Shown here one piece after another: positions 56,813-64,000 of a stretch of 64,000 nt of DNA. The notes under the pieces are model-generated. The model was not told the origin of the DNA and did not search any database. It worked only from the letters and a program-made list of their open reading frames with translations. How positions within the stretch are numbered: the first letter of the stretch is position 1; the number at the start of each line of letters is the position of its first letter. A program made the position numbers and the translations under genes. Source of the stretch: Streptomyces sp. NBC_00440 (GTDB lineage: Bacteria; Actinomycetota; Actinomycetes; Streptomycetales; Streptomycetaceae); the NCBI RefSeq assembly GCF_036014215.1, contig NZ_CP107921.1, positions 2,737,501 to 2,801,500 of the forward strand, read 5' to 3'.

Positions 56813-57676
56813 CTATCCGAAGACCGCGGGCGGCGGCGGAGGTGACGGCTGCGCATCCGCGTCCCGTACCGGCCTCGCCCCGCCCGTGAAGTCCGTGAGG
56901 CCCCGGCCGTGCTCCAGCCGCCCCGCGTGCCCGTCCCCCGCCACCCTGCGGGTCAGTTCGGCGATGGGCAGCGGAAGCGCCGAACCCACCAGTACCGCGT
57001 TCCCGAACCTCCGGCCGCGCAGTACCGCCGGCTCGGCCGCCAGGGCCAGTTCGGGGAAGGTCTCGGCCGCGGTCGCGATCTGGCCGCGCAGATAGGTCAG
57101 CGGCGGGCCGTCCGTGAGGTTCGCCGCGTACCAGCCCTCCGGCTTCAGCGCTCTGCGGACTTCGGTGAGGAATTCCGCACTGGTGAGATGGGCGGGGGTG
57201 CGCGCACCGCTGAAGACGTCGGCGACGATCAGGTCGGCCCAGCCGTCGGGGATCTTCGCGAGTGCGGCGCGGGCGTCGGTGGAGCGGACGCGGATCCGGG
57301 CGCCGGGGTCCAGCGGCAGCACCCTGCGCACCAGCTGCACCAGCGGGCCGTCGACCTCGGCGATCTGCTGCGTGGAGCGGGGGCGGGTCGCCGCGACGTA
57401 ACGGGCCAGGGTGAACGCCCCGCCGCCCAGATGCACGACGTGCAGCGGCTGTCTGGGCGGGCCCGCGAGGTCGATGACATGACCGAGCCTGCGCTGGTAC
57501 TCGAAGTCGAGGTACGCGGGGTCGTCGAGGTCCACATGGGACTGCGGGGCGCCGTCGATCAGCAGGGTCCAGGCGCGCGGACGGTCGCGGTCGGGCCTGA
57601 GTTCGGCGATCCCGCCGTCCACCTGCTCGACGACGGACTCCGGTGCGGAACGGCCCTGCCGCTTGTTCTTCGCCAC
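56813..57676 (-). CDS. Spermidine-synthase-like methyltransferase-fold protein
   Basis: The 287-residue protein has the spermidine/spermine synthase core without an N-terminal membrane domain: YLDFEYQRRLGHVID near residue 55, VVHLGGGAFTLARYVA near residue 84 (nucleotide-binding glycine loop), IAEVDGPLVQLVRRVL (acidic residue contacting the ribose), and VRSTDARAALAKIPDGWADLIVADVFSGA near residue 130. Actinobacterial members of this group often do not make spermidine, so the substrate is open. It starts at GTG 57676. The C-terminus ends in a Pro-rich tail. Confidence 0.85.
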   Translation of the reverse strand: MAKNKRQGRSAPESVVEQVDGGIAELRPDRDRPRAWTLLIDGAPQSHVDLDDPAYLDFEYQRRLGHVIDLAGPPRQPLHVVHLGGGAFTLARYVAATRPRSTQQIAEVDGPLVQLVRRVLPLDPGARIRVRSTDARAALAKIPDGWADLIVADVFSGARTPAHLTSAEFLTEVRRALKPEGWYAANLTDGPPLTYLRGQIATAAETFPELALAAEPAVLRGRRFGNAVLVGSALPLPIAELTRRVAGDGHAGRLEHGRGLTDFTGGARPVRDADAQPSPPPPPAVFG

Positions 57677-57730
57677 TCCCCCAGTATCGCGTCCTCCCGT
57701 ACCGCGGCGGCGTTCAGCGGTACGGGCTGC

Positions 57731-58168
57731 TCACCGGCGGTTGTCCGCTGCCTCGATCAGACGTGCCGCCTCGCCGAGCGCCGCCCTGAGCACCGAAGGA
57801 TCGGTGACCGGCGCCGTCTCGGGCGGCAGTAGCCAGCCGGTGCCCCGGACCGGTGGCTCCTCGGGGATCCGCAGCCCGCGTCCGTTGGTCTGCGTACACG
57901 CGCTGCCCGGCAGGTCCCAGCCGTCGGCCGTGCCGGGCGGCACCAGGAAGCCGAGGGTGTCGCAGGCTCCGTCGTGCAGGACGGGGCCGACGTCGGCCGA
58001 GTCCGCTCCCCTGCGCAGGATGTCCACCGCCTCAAGCCCCTGCCTCGCAGGGACCGTTACCAGATCGCACGGTTCGGCCACACCGTCGGGTGGTGCGCTG
58101 AACTCCTGACTGGGTGTGTGCCGGGCGGTCGTTCTCGAACCGCTCATCTCGATACCGGTCTCCAACAA
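57731..58168 (-). CDS. Conserved hypothetical protein
   Basis: About 145 residues from a TTG at 58168 that follows an AGGAGG seven bases upstream; an ATG at 58147 would give 138 residues. The sequence CDLVTVPARQGLEAVDILRR, GPVLHDGACDTLGFLVPPGT, SACTQTNGRGLRIPEEPPVRGTGWLLPP resembles the substrate-binding half of the bifunctional primase-polymerase-like proteins common in Streptomyces, but catalytic residues are not evident and the match is weak. Four cysteines (three of them between residues 35 and 90) may matter. It lies upstream of the spermidine-synthase-like gene on the same strand and divergent from the XRE-TPR regulator. Confidence 0.75.
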   Translation of the reverse strand: MLETGIEMSGSRTTARHTPSQEFSAPPDGVAEPCDLVTVPARQGLEAVDILRRGADSADVGPVLHDGACDTLGFLVPPGTADGWDLPGSACTQTNGRGLRIPEEPPVRGTGWLLPPETAPVTDPSVLRAALGEAARLIEAADNRR

Positions 58169-58382
58169 GGCAACCCCTCCTCGTTCTCCGCAAGGTTCAA
58201 CGCCTGCGGACGTCAAGGGCTACGGCGCAGCACCGCCGTAAAGGATGGCAGTTCATGGCAAATCGCGGGTGAGATATCCGTTTTGTAGCTATACCGGGCG
58301 TGTGCGTCTCATCACAGACGGTACGTTTTGCGCGCCGGAGCGGTCCGGACCGGCAGCACCATCCGCCAGAGAGGGCTCGGCC

Positions 58383-59732
58383 ATGGCGATGTCACGGGAG
58401 GTACGCAACCCGGCTTTCCGGCAGTTGCGTGGACAGCGCTCACCCGGTGAGTTCGCGGCGGCGATCCGCCGGGCCGCGCGCGAGATCGGCGAGCAAGTCG
58501 CCTGTGACGCGAGGTACATCGGGCGCGTCGAGGCCGGCGAGATCCGCTGTCCCAACTATGCGTACGAGCGGGTGTTCCTGCATATGTTCCCCGGTTCGAC
58601 CCTGAAGGACCTGGGGTTCTCCGACCGGGGGGCGGTACGCGGCCGGGGCATGTGTCCCGGCGCCGAGCCGCCTGGACAGTTCCAGTCCGAGTCCCGTCCC
58701 CAGCCCCACACCAGCCAGAACAACGAGGAGAGCGACGTGCTGCGTCGCGCATTCATGGCCGGCGGTTCCGCCGCTCTGGCCGCCGTCTCACTGGGCTTCG
58801 GCCCGGCCCCCGTACCGTCCCGGCGCCGTGTCGGCGAGGCGGAGGTCAACGCCGTCGAAGCAGCCGTACGGCAGATCCGGCTGCTCGACGACCGGCATGG
58901 CGCGGCCGGTCTCTACCAGCGGGCGGCGCAGCCGCTGGAGGCCGCGTACGCCCTGCTCGACGCGGGAACCGCCCGCCGGTCCGCGGCCGACCGGCTGCAC
59001 GCGGGCGCCGGTGAACTGGCCATCTCCGTGGGTTGGCTGGCGCACGATTCGGGCCGCTTCGACGACGCACGGTCCCACTACGCGGAGGCCCTGGCGACCG
59101 CACGGGTGTCCGGCGATCCCGCGCTGGAGGCCCATGCCTTCTGCAACACCGCGTTCCTCGCGCGGGACGCGGGGCGCCCGCGCGAGGCCGTGCGGGCCGC
59201 GCAGGCCGGTGAGCGCGCGGCGAAGCAGCTGTCGTCGCCCCGGCTGCTGTCGCTGCTGACCCTGCGGGAGGCGGGCGGCTGGGCGGGGCTTGGCGACCGT
59301 ACGGCCTGTTCGGAGACGCTGGTACGGGCCAAGTCCCTCTTCGGGCAGGGCACGTCGGACGCCGACCCGGAGTGGATGAGCTTCTTCGTCGAGGCGGAGC
59401 TGGAGATGCTGGAGGCGCAGTGCTGGTCCGCGCTGAGCGACTGGCCTCGCGCGGCCCAGCATGCCGAGCGCGCGGCGGAGCTCCAGGACCCGCACTTCGC
59501 CCGCAATCTGGCGCTCTACCGTGCGCAGCTCGCCGACGACCTGGTCAGGGCGGGCGCTCCCGACCGGGCGGCGGCGGCCGGGCACCAGGTGCTCGACCTG
59601 CTCGACCAGGTCCAGTCTTCCCGTATCCAGGCGATGCTCGCGGGCACGGCCCGCAGGCTGCTCCCGGAGCGCCGGGCAGCCGGGGTGCCGGCCTTCCTGG
59701 AGCGGCACGCGTCGACCCCGCGGCTGGTCTGA
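58383..59732 (+). CDS. XRE-type regulator with TPR domain
   Basis: The 449-residue protein has an N-terminal helix-turn-helix-like region (residues 20-80, GEFAAAIRRAAREIGEQVACDARYIGRVEAGEIRCPNYAYERVF), then a Gln/Ser/Pro-rich linker, then at residues 121-140 RRAFMAGGSAALAAVSLGFG, which looks like a twin-arginine signal but lies in the middle. The remainder is helical TPR-like repeats (RHYAEALATARVSGDPALEAHAF type). Similar Streptomyces proteins act as pleiotropic regulators of development and antibiotic production; the individual target is unknown. Start ATG 58383. It is divergent from a small conserved gene. Confidence 0.85.
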   Translation: MAMSREVRNPAFRQLRGQRSPGEFAAAIRRAAREIGEQVACDARYIGRVEAGEIRCPNYAYERVFLHMFPGSTLKDLGFSDRGAVRGRGMCPGAEPPGQFQSESRPQPHTSQNNEESDVLRRAFMAGGSAALAAVSLGFGPAPVPSRRRVGEAEVNAVEAAVRQIRLLDDRHGAAGLYQRAAQPLEAAYALLDAGTARRSAADRLHAGAGELAISVGWLAHDSGRFDDARSHYAEALATARVSGDPALEAHAFCNTAFLARDAGRPREAVRAAQAGERAAKQLSSPRLLSLLTLREAGGWAGLGDRTACSETLVRAKSLFGQGTSDADPEWMSFFVEAELEMLEAQCWSALSDWPRAAQHAERAAELQDPHFARNLALYRAQLADDLVRAGAPDRAAAAGHQVLDLLDQVQSSRIQAMLAGTARRLLPERRAAGVPAFLERHASTPRLV

Positions 59733-59762
59733 ACGGAGTCGGCCCGGACGCCCGGTCGGAAT

Positions 59763-59825
59763 GGTTCCGGCCCGGAGTGGTTCCGGCCCGGAGTGGTTCT
59801 GTCCCGGAGTGGCCTGTCCGGGAGT
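59763..59825. repeat. 16-bp intergenic tandem repeat, about four copies
   Basis: GGTTCCGGCCCGGAGT occurs twice perfectly (59763-59778, 59779-59794), then as GGTTCTGTCCCGGAGT and a 15-base variant. It sits between the XRE-TPR gene and the convergent histidine phosphatase gene. Confidence 0.9.
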
Positions 59826-59901
59826 GGCCGGTGACCGGCTGATGGGTGTCCCGGGCTGACCGGGGTCCCGGACCGACGTGTTCCGGCCCCGGGCCGGGTT
59901 G

Positions 59902-60498
59902 TTACGGCTCCAGGTGCCCGGTGTCGTTCCACCGCTCGACCGCGGGGGCGTCGTACGCCCAGCCCAGCACCGAGAGCGACGCCGGGGCCAGCCGGATGCG
60001 GGCGCCGAAGGTCAGGTCGTAGCCGAGCCAGCGTGCGGCGAGCGCCCGCAGGATATGGCCGTGCGCAAAGACCAGGACGTCGCGGCCGCCCGTACGGATC
60101 CGGTCGATCGCCGCGTCGGCGCGTGCCGTGACATCGGCCACGGACTCACCGTCGGGAACGCCGTCGCGCCAGATGAACCAGCCGGGCCTGACCGCCTGGA
60201 TCTCGGCCGGGGTGAGTCCTTCGTACGCCCCGTAGTTCCACTCCAGGAGCGCGTCCCACTCCTCGGCGCGGTCGGCGAACCCGGCAAGTGCGCACGTCTC
60301 GCTCGCCCGTAGCAGTCTGCTGGTGAACACCCTGGCGTCCGGCACCGCGTCCCACGGCGCCCGGTGCAGCCGCTCACCGAGCAGTTCGGCCCCCTCGCGT
60401 CCCTCGTCGAGCAGTGGGATGTCCGTCCTGCCGGTGTGTTTCCCGGACAGCGACCACGCGGTCTGCCCATGCCGGACCAGCAGCATTCGGGGTGCCAT
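59902..60498 (-). CDS. Histidine phosphatase family protein (phosphoglycerate-mutase-like)
   Basis: The 198-residue protein has the branch 1 histidine phosphatase motif [24 protein letters not shown] near residue 5 (catalytic His), the second Arg in [14 protein letters not shown], the catalytic Glu in [17 protein letters not shown], and the second His in [19 protein letters not shown] near residue 145. The EWNYGxYEG segment is typical of small-molecule phosphatases of this family in actinobacteria. The substrate is not identifiable. It starts at ATG 60498. Confidence 0.92.
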   Translation of the reverse strand: MAPRMLLVRHGQTAWSLSGKHTGRTDIPLLDEGREGAELLGERLHRAPWDAVPDARVFTSRLLRASETCALAGFADRAEEWDALLEWNYGAYEGLTPAEIQAVRPGWFIWRDGVPDGESVADVTARADAAIDRIRTGGRDVLVFAHGHILRALAARWLGYDLTFGARIRLAPASLSVLGWAYDAPAVERWNDTGHLEP

Positions 60499-60679
60499 GA
60501 CGCTCTCTCTTCCCGTGCGGTGATGCTTCTCCCATCATCGCGCACGGGTTCCGGGAGCAACCCGGCGGACGCCTCCGGCGTCCCTCCTACCGTGCCCCGC
60601 ACAGAGGGGCCGCAATGAACTTGTCATTCGATACGCCCTATGGTGGTACGCCGGGTGACAGGCCCCGTTTGAACAGACG

Positions 60680-61594
60680 ATGGAGAGCATTCGGATGCCG
60701 TACACCGCGAACCGTGACCGGCCCCGCTGGTGGACAGAGCTCCTTGTGATCGCTGTCGTCTACACCGCGTACTCGTCGGGGCGGCTGCTGGCACGCGGCA
60801 GCACCGAGGACGCGGTCCACCACGGCCTTTCGCTGCTGCGCGCCGAGAAGTTCCTGCACATCAACATCGAACACCCGTTGAACAGGCTGTTCACGCACAC
60901 CCCTGCCATAGGGATACCCGCCGACTTCGCCTATGCGTCGCTGCACTACCTGGTGACCCCGGGCATCCTGATATGGCTCTTCCGCCGCCGTCCCGCCCAG
61001 TACCGCCTGGCGCGCACCTGGCTGATGGTCTCCACCCTGCTCGGTCTGATCGGCTTCACGCTGACCCCCACCTGTCCGCCGCGGCTGCTCGCCCATGCCG
61101 AGGGTTTTGTCGACACGATGGCGCAGTACAGCTCGTACGGCTGGTGGGGCGACGACGCGAGCGCACCGCGGGGACTCGGCGGGATGACCAATCAGTTCGC
61201 CGCGATGCCGAGCCTGCATGTGGGGTGGGCGCTGTGGTGCGGGGTGATGCTGTGGCGCCACGGCCGTACGCCGCTGGCCCGAATACTCGGGGTGCTCTAC
61301 CCGTTGACCATCACTTTCGTGGTGCTGGGCACGGCCAACCACTATCTGCTCGACGCGATCGCGGGGGTCGCGGTGATGGGTGTGGGGCTGCTGCTCGCCC
61401 GGCCCGCGGTGCGGCTGGCCGACCGGGTACGGGCCCGGTTCTCCTCCCGTACGGCCGACAGTCCGTCCCCGATTGTCGGTGCCGGGTGCAAGACTTCCCC
61501 GGGTGAGCGATTCCCCGGGCAGCGGACCTCCTCCGCCTCTTCCGCGTCAGCAGGCGACACAGCCGACGACGGCACTCAGACAGCGGCTCGCTGA
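60680..61594 (+). CDS. PAP2-family membrane phosphatase/transferase (inositol-phosphorylceramide-synthase-like)
   Basis: The 304-residue integral membrane protein has about six spans. Catalytic-type motifs of the PAP2 superfamily are visible: MPSLHVGWALW near residue 176 (His in the central motif) and GTANHYLLDAIAGVAVMG near residue 217 (His-x3-Asp). This arrangement, together with the preceding TLTPTCPPRLL, matches the AUR1/inositol-phosphotransferase branch found in mycolic and Streptomyces membranes. It probably acts on lipid phosphates. A start at ATG 60695 is also possible. The 3' end overlaps the downstream nuclease gene by 92 bases, where its tail is low-complexity. Confidence 0.85.
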   Translation: MESIRMPYTANRDRPRWWTELLVIAVVYTAYSSGRLLARGSTEDAVHHGLSLLRAEKFLHINIEHPLNRLFTHTPAIGIPADFAYASLHYLVTPGILIWLFRRRPAQYRLARTWLMVSTLLGLIGFTLTPTCPPRLLAHAEGFVDTMAQYSSYGWWGDDASAPRGLGGMTNQFAAMPSLHVGWALWCGVMLWRHGRTPLARILGVLYPLTITFVVLGTANHYLLDAIAGVAVMGVGLLLARPAVRLADRVRARFSSRTADSPSPIVGAGCKTSPGERFPGQRTSSASSASAGDTADDGTQTAAR

Positions 61595-62864
61595 GCTGCG
61601 GGGCCCGTCCGTCGCGCCGCAGCCGCTGGACGCCCGCGCGCTGGCTGCCCTCGCGGCCAACCCGGGCTGCGAGCGGCGCGCGCTCCTCGACGGCGCCGGG
61701 GTGAACAAGACGGTTCTCGCACAGGCCCTCGGCTCCCCCTCGGCCTTCGGCCAGTCCCAGTTCGCCTTCATGCGGGGCAACGCCTTCGAGGCGAGGGTCA
61801 AGGCCGACGGCGGCGCCGAACTGATGCGGCTCCTCGCGGAGCACATGGGCACGGCCGAGCCGGTGGACGTGACGGTCCCCGATCTCACGGCGGCGGGCCC
61901 CGAAGGCCGCGCGGCCCGCACGGCACTGGCCCTGCGTGAGGCCACGGAGGCCGGCGGGTGGGCCCTGTTCGACCACCCGATGCTGGCGCTGGAGGTGGCG
62001 GGCTCGCCCGCGTATCTGGAGCCGGACGCGGTGGTGGTGGATCCGGCCGGGCGCTGGACGGTGATCGAGATCAAGTCGTTCCCGATGATCGACGCGTCGG
62101 CGGACGCGGCGAAGGTGGGGGCGGCCGCCCGCCAGTCCGCGGTGTACGTGCTGGCACTGGAGCGGATCGCGGCCCATATCAACAGCGCGGGCGGCACAGA
62201 CAGCACAGAAAGCCCAGGCGGCGCGGGCGGCGCGGCCGGCGCTTCGGTGCACGACCGGATCCTGCTGGTCTGCCCGAAGGACTTCTCCAACCTGCCGACG
62301 GCCTCGGCCGTCGACGTACGCAAGCAGCTCTCGGTGACCCGGCGTCAGCTGACCCGGCTGACCCGTATCGAGGACATCGCGGCGGCCCTGCCCGAAGGCA
62401 CCACCTTCGACCCCGGTCTGCCGCCCGCCGAGCTCACGGCGGCGGTCGAATCGGTCCGCGCGGCGTATGCACCGGAGTGCCTGGCCGCGTGCGAGCTGGC
62501 CTTCCACTGCCGCGACCGGGCCCGTGGCGCGGGCGCGGTGGAGGCGCTGGGCCGGGGGGTCCGCGGCGAGCTGGGCGGGCTGACGACGGTCGACGCGGTG
62601 CTGGCCGCGGCGCACGGCGAGGAGGGCGATCCGTCGGATCCGACGGTGGCCGCGCTGCGCAGGGCCGCGGCGCTGCGGGCGGAGGCGCTGGCCGAGGCAC
62701 CGCAGCCGGCCGGCCGGGAGTCGGCTGGCCGTCAGTCGGCGCTCCGGGAGTCGGATGTCCAGCAGTCGGATCCGCGGGAGTCGGATCCACGGGAGTCGGG
62801 GCTCCAGCAATCAGGTCTCCGGCCATCGAGTCTCCAGCAGGAAGGCTCGCCGGTATGTCGCTGA
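61503..62864 (+). CDS. RecB/Cas4-like PD-(D/E)XK nuclease with predicted 4Fe-4S cluster
   Basis: From GTG at 61503 the protein has 453 residues. It contains FAFMRGNAFEARV near residues 88-99, the catalytic set EPDAVVVDPAGRWTVIEIKSF (Asp-175, Glu-189, Lys-191) and a RecB-type QSAVY (Gln-211, Tyr-215). Cysteines at 56, 326, 330 and 336 are arranged as in AddB and Cas4 iron-sulfur nucleases (one early Cys, then C-x3-C-x5-C after the nuclease core). I therefore predict a 4Fe-4S-stabilised DNA nuclease. The last 50 residues are a Ser/Arg/Gln tail of degenerate RES/QQS repeats, probably dispensable. The next gene overlaps it by 10 bases, so the two are coupled. No cas genes are near. Confidence 0.75.
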   Translation: MSDSPGSGPPPPLPRQQATQPTTALRQRLAELRGPSVAPQPLDARALAALAANPGCERRALLDGAGVNKTVLAQALGSPSAFGQSQFAFMRGNAFEARVKADGGAELMRLLAEHMGTAEPVDVTVPDLTAAGPEGRAARTALALREATEAGGWALFDHPMLALEVAGSPAYLEPDAVVVDPAGRWTVIEIKSFPMIDASADAAKVGAAARQSAVYVLALERIAAHINSAGGTDSTESPGGAGGAAGASVHDRILLVCPKDFSNLPTASAVDVRKQLSVTRRQLTRLTRIEDIAAALPEGTTFDPGLPPAELTAAVESVRAAYAPECLAACELAFHCRDRARGAGAVEALGRGVRGELGGLTTVDAVLAAAHGEEGDPSDPTVAALRRAAALRAEALAEAPQPAGRESAGRQSALRESDVQQSDPRESDPRESGLQQSGLRPSSLQQEGSPVCR

Positions 62865-64000
62865 TCAGCACGCTCGCCCGGCTGGAAGCCGTGCGGTCAG
62901 GACGTGCGGAGCCCACCGCGACCGTCCGGCACCGCCACCTCTCCGCCCGCCCGCTCGTGTTCGTCCCCCTCACCACCGCTGGCGAGGCCGGCGCCCCGCT
63001 CGGGGCGCTCGTCGGGACGGACCCCGCCGCGCCGAGGCTGCTGGTCGTCGCCCAGCCGCGCGACCGGGATCTGCGATTCGCGTTCCTGTCCGAACTGGCC
63101 GAGGCCGTGCTGCCGTACATCGACGGGTACGCCGACGACGTCGAGGCCGCCGAGCGCTCCGAGACCGACCCGGAGACCAAGAAGAAGGTCAAGGTCGAGA
63201 CCGAGCTGTGCGCGGACGCCCCGCAGCTGATCGTGCCGGGCCGGGCGGGCATCGACTTCGTCCGGCTCCTCGGGCGGTCGATGCGCTTCCGGCGTACGGC
63301 CGATGAGGATCCGGAGACGCCCTACCCGGCGCCGCCCCGCGTCCCGCTGCTCGGCCGCTGGCTGACGCACTACGGTGAGCGCGCCCGGGTCCCGGGGTCC
63401 TCGCTACTGCTCGCCGCGACCGATCTGCTGAACCGTCACTGGGCCACCGGCCAGAGCAATCTGGAGGACCAGCACCTCGGCGCGCTGCTCGCCTGGATCG
63501 ACCCGGCCGACGGGACGTCCGGCGCCGAGACCGCTCTCCGGGCCGAGCTGGGACGCGACCGGGACGGGCAGCTGCTCTGCCCGCCCGCCGGGCCCGCCAC
63601 CGATCCGGCCTTCGACAACAGGCTGCTGGCCCCGGCGGTGGAGCGGTACGACGCGGCGCGTTCGGCGCTGGCCGCCGCCGAGGACGGTCCGGCGGCCGAC
63701 GACCGGCTCGGTGAGCTGACGGCCGCCGAGCGGGAGATCCGCAGGCTGCTGGCCGGACAGCTGCGGCCCACCTGGGACGCGGTGTGGCACGGAATCGGGC
63801 TGCTGCGCGAGCTGCCCGAAGGGGCCAGGGCGAGCGAGCGGTGGACCCGGGACCGCTGGTCGTTCACCGGCCACCGGGACCGGGTGCGGGCGGGCGAGCC
63901 GCCGCAGCCGCGCCGGGACGACGCGGTGACGGCGGCGCAGAAGCTCGCCACCCGCGAGACCGCGCAGACACAGCTGGAGGCACAGGAGGCCCTGGACGAC
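62855..64000 (+). CDS. Unrecognised protein coupled to the Cas4-like nuclease (partial)
   Basis: Open from ATG 62855 (GAAGG upstream) to the right edge, at least 382 residues. I do not recognise a family. The N-terminal part alternates strands and helices (RPLVFVPLTTAGEAGAPLGALVGTD; RLLVVAQPRDRDLRFAFLSELAEAVLPYI), followed by an acidic/lysine-rich stretch (AERSETDPETKKKVKVET) and helical segments rich in Arg and Leu. A long helix with DRLGELTAAEREIRRLLAGQL precedes the edge. It overlaps the nuclease gene by 10 bases and so is likely its functional partner; a helicase or ATPase domain might lie beyond the window. Confidence 0.8.
   Translation, partial: MSLISTLARLEAVRSGRAEPTATVRHRHLSARPLVFVPLTTAGEAGAPLGALVGTDPAAPRLLVVAQPRDRDLRFAFLSELAEAVLPYIDGYADDVEAAERSETDPETKKKVKVETELCADAPQLIVPGRAGIDFVRLLGRSMRFRRTADEDPETPYPAPPRVPLLGRWLTHYGERARVPGSSLLLAATDLLNRHWATGQSNLEDQHLGALLAWIDPADGTSGAETALRAELGRDRDGQLLCPPAGPATDPAFDNRLLAPAVERYDAARSALAAAEDGPAADDRLGELTAAEREIRRLLAGQLRPTWDAVWHGIGLLRELPEGARASERWTRDRWSFTGHRDRVRAGEPPQPRRDDAVTAAQKLATRETAQTQLEAQEALDD

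Overview
This window is high-GC actinobacterial DNA, almost certainly from a Streptomyces chromosome. The desferrioxamine operon (desEFABCD), a secreted GH20 hexosaminidase, glmS, adpA with its TTA codon, ornA, a tRNA-His and the cellobiose cluster (cebR/bglC/cebGFE) follow one another in an order I recognise from Streptomyces core chromosomes. Assignments rest on reading translations and motifs; no database search was run.

Region by region: (1) 1-2246, the end of a gene set read leftwards, with an AAA+ ATPase of the kind found in contractile injection systems, translationally coupled to a 43-codon remnant of a DUF4255 (Pvc16-type) gene. (2) 2.7-4.8 kb, acyl-CoA dehydrogenase and TesB thioesterase. 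(3) 4.9-7.1 kb, a secreted protein with LGFP repeats and a C-terminal NucA/NucB nuclease domain. (4) 7.2-14.7 kb, a phosphatase-like gene, then a TetR regulator divergent from a leucine/isovalerate catabolic operon (carboxyltransferase, biotin carboxylase, HMG-CoA lyase, acyl-CoA dehydrogenase), with two palindromic operators between them. (5) 14.8-22.8 kb, a minus-strand catabolic block: enoyl-CoA hydratase, CoA transferase, acyl-CoA synthetase, a substrate-binding-protein homologue without signal peptide, a LacI regulator and an MHS-type transporter. LacI-type operators with the same half-site lie before the binding-protein gene and the transporter. (6) 22.9-24.1 kb, a deletion scar (two headless genes, an ArsR-type regulator and an MFS exporter) and a GNAT acetyltransferase. 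(7) 24.4-27.6 kb, an IclR regulator and an amino-acid ABC system with binding protein fused to permease. (8) 27.7-30.3 kb, a membrane protein and a NarL-type two-component system. (9) 30.4-37.5 kb, the desferrioxamine uptake and biosynthesis genes under two iron boxes. (10) 37.6-41.6 kb, amino-sugar genes: a GH20 hexosaminidase with a DasR-like site, a small conserved protein and glmS. (11) 41.7-45.2 kb, universal stress protein, adpA, ornA, tRNA-His. (12) 45.4-51.9 kb, cellobiose uptake and hydrolysis under three CebR boxes. (13) 52.3-61.6 kb, a chitinase, an OmpR-type two-component system, a secreted protein, a spermidine-synthase-like protein, an XRE-TPR regulator, a histidine phosphatase and a PAP2-family membrane protein. 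(14) 61.5-64 kb, a RecB/Cas4-like iron-sulfur nuclease overlapping an unrecognised gene that leaves the window.

Functionally much of the window concerns acquiring and breaking down carbon (acyl-CoAs, cellobiose, chitin-derived sugars), iron scavenging and global developmental control (adpA). The least explained parts are the truncated injection-system leader, the LGFP-nuclease fusion, the CoA-linked operon with a signal-less binding protein, and the Cas4-like nuclease pair at the right edge. A recurring local oddity is short in-frame tandem repeats at the ends of proteins and in intergenic spacers.
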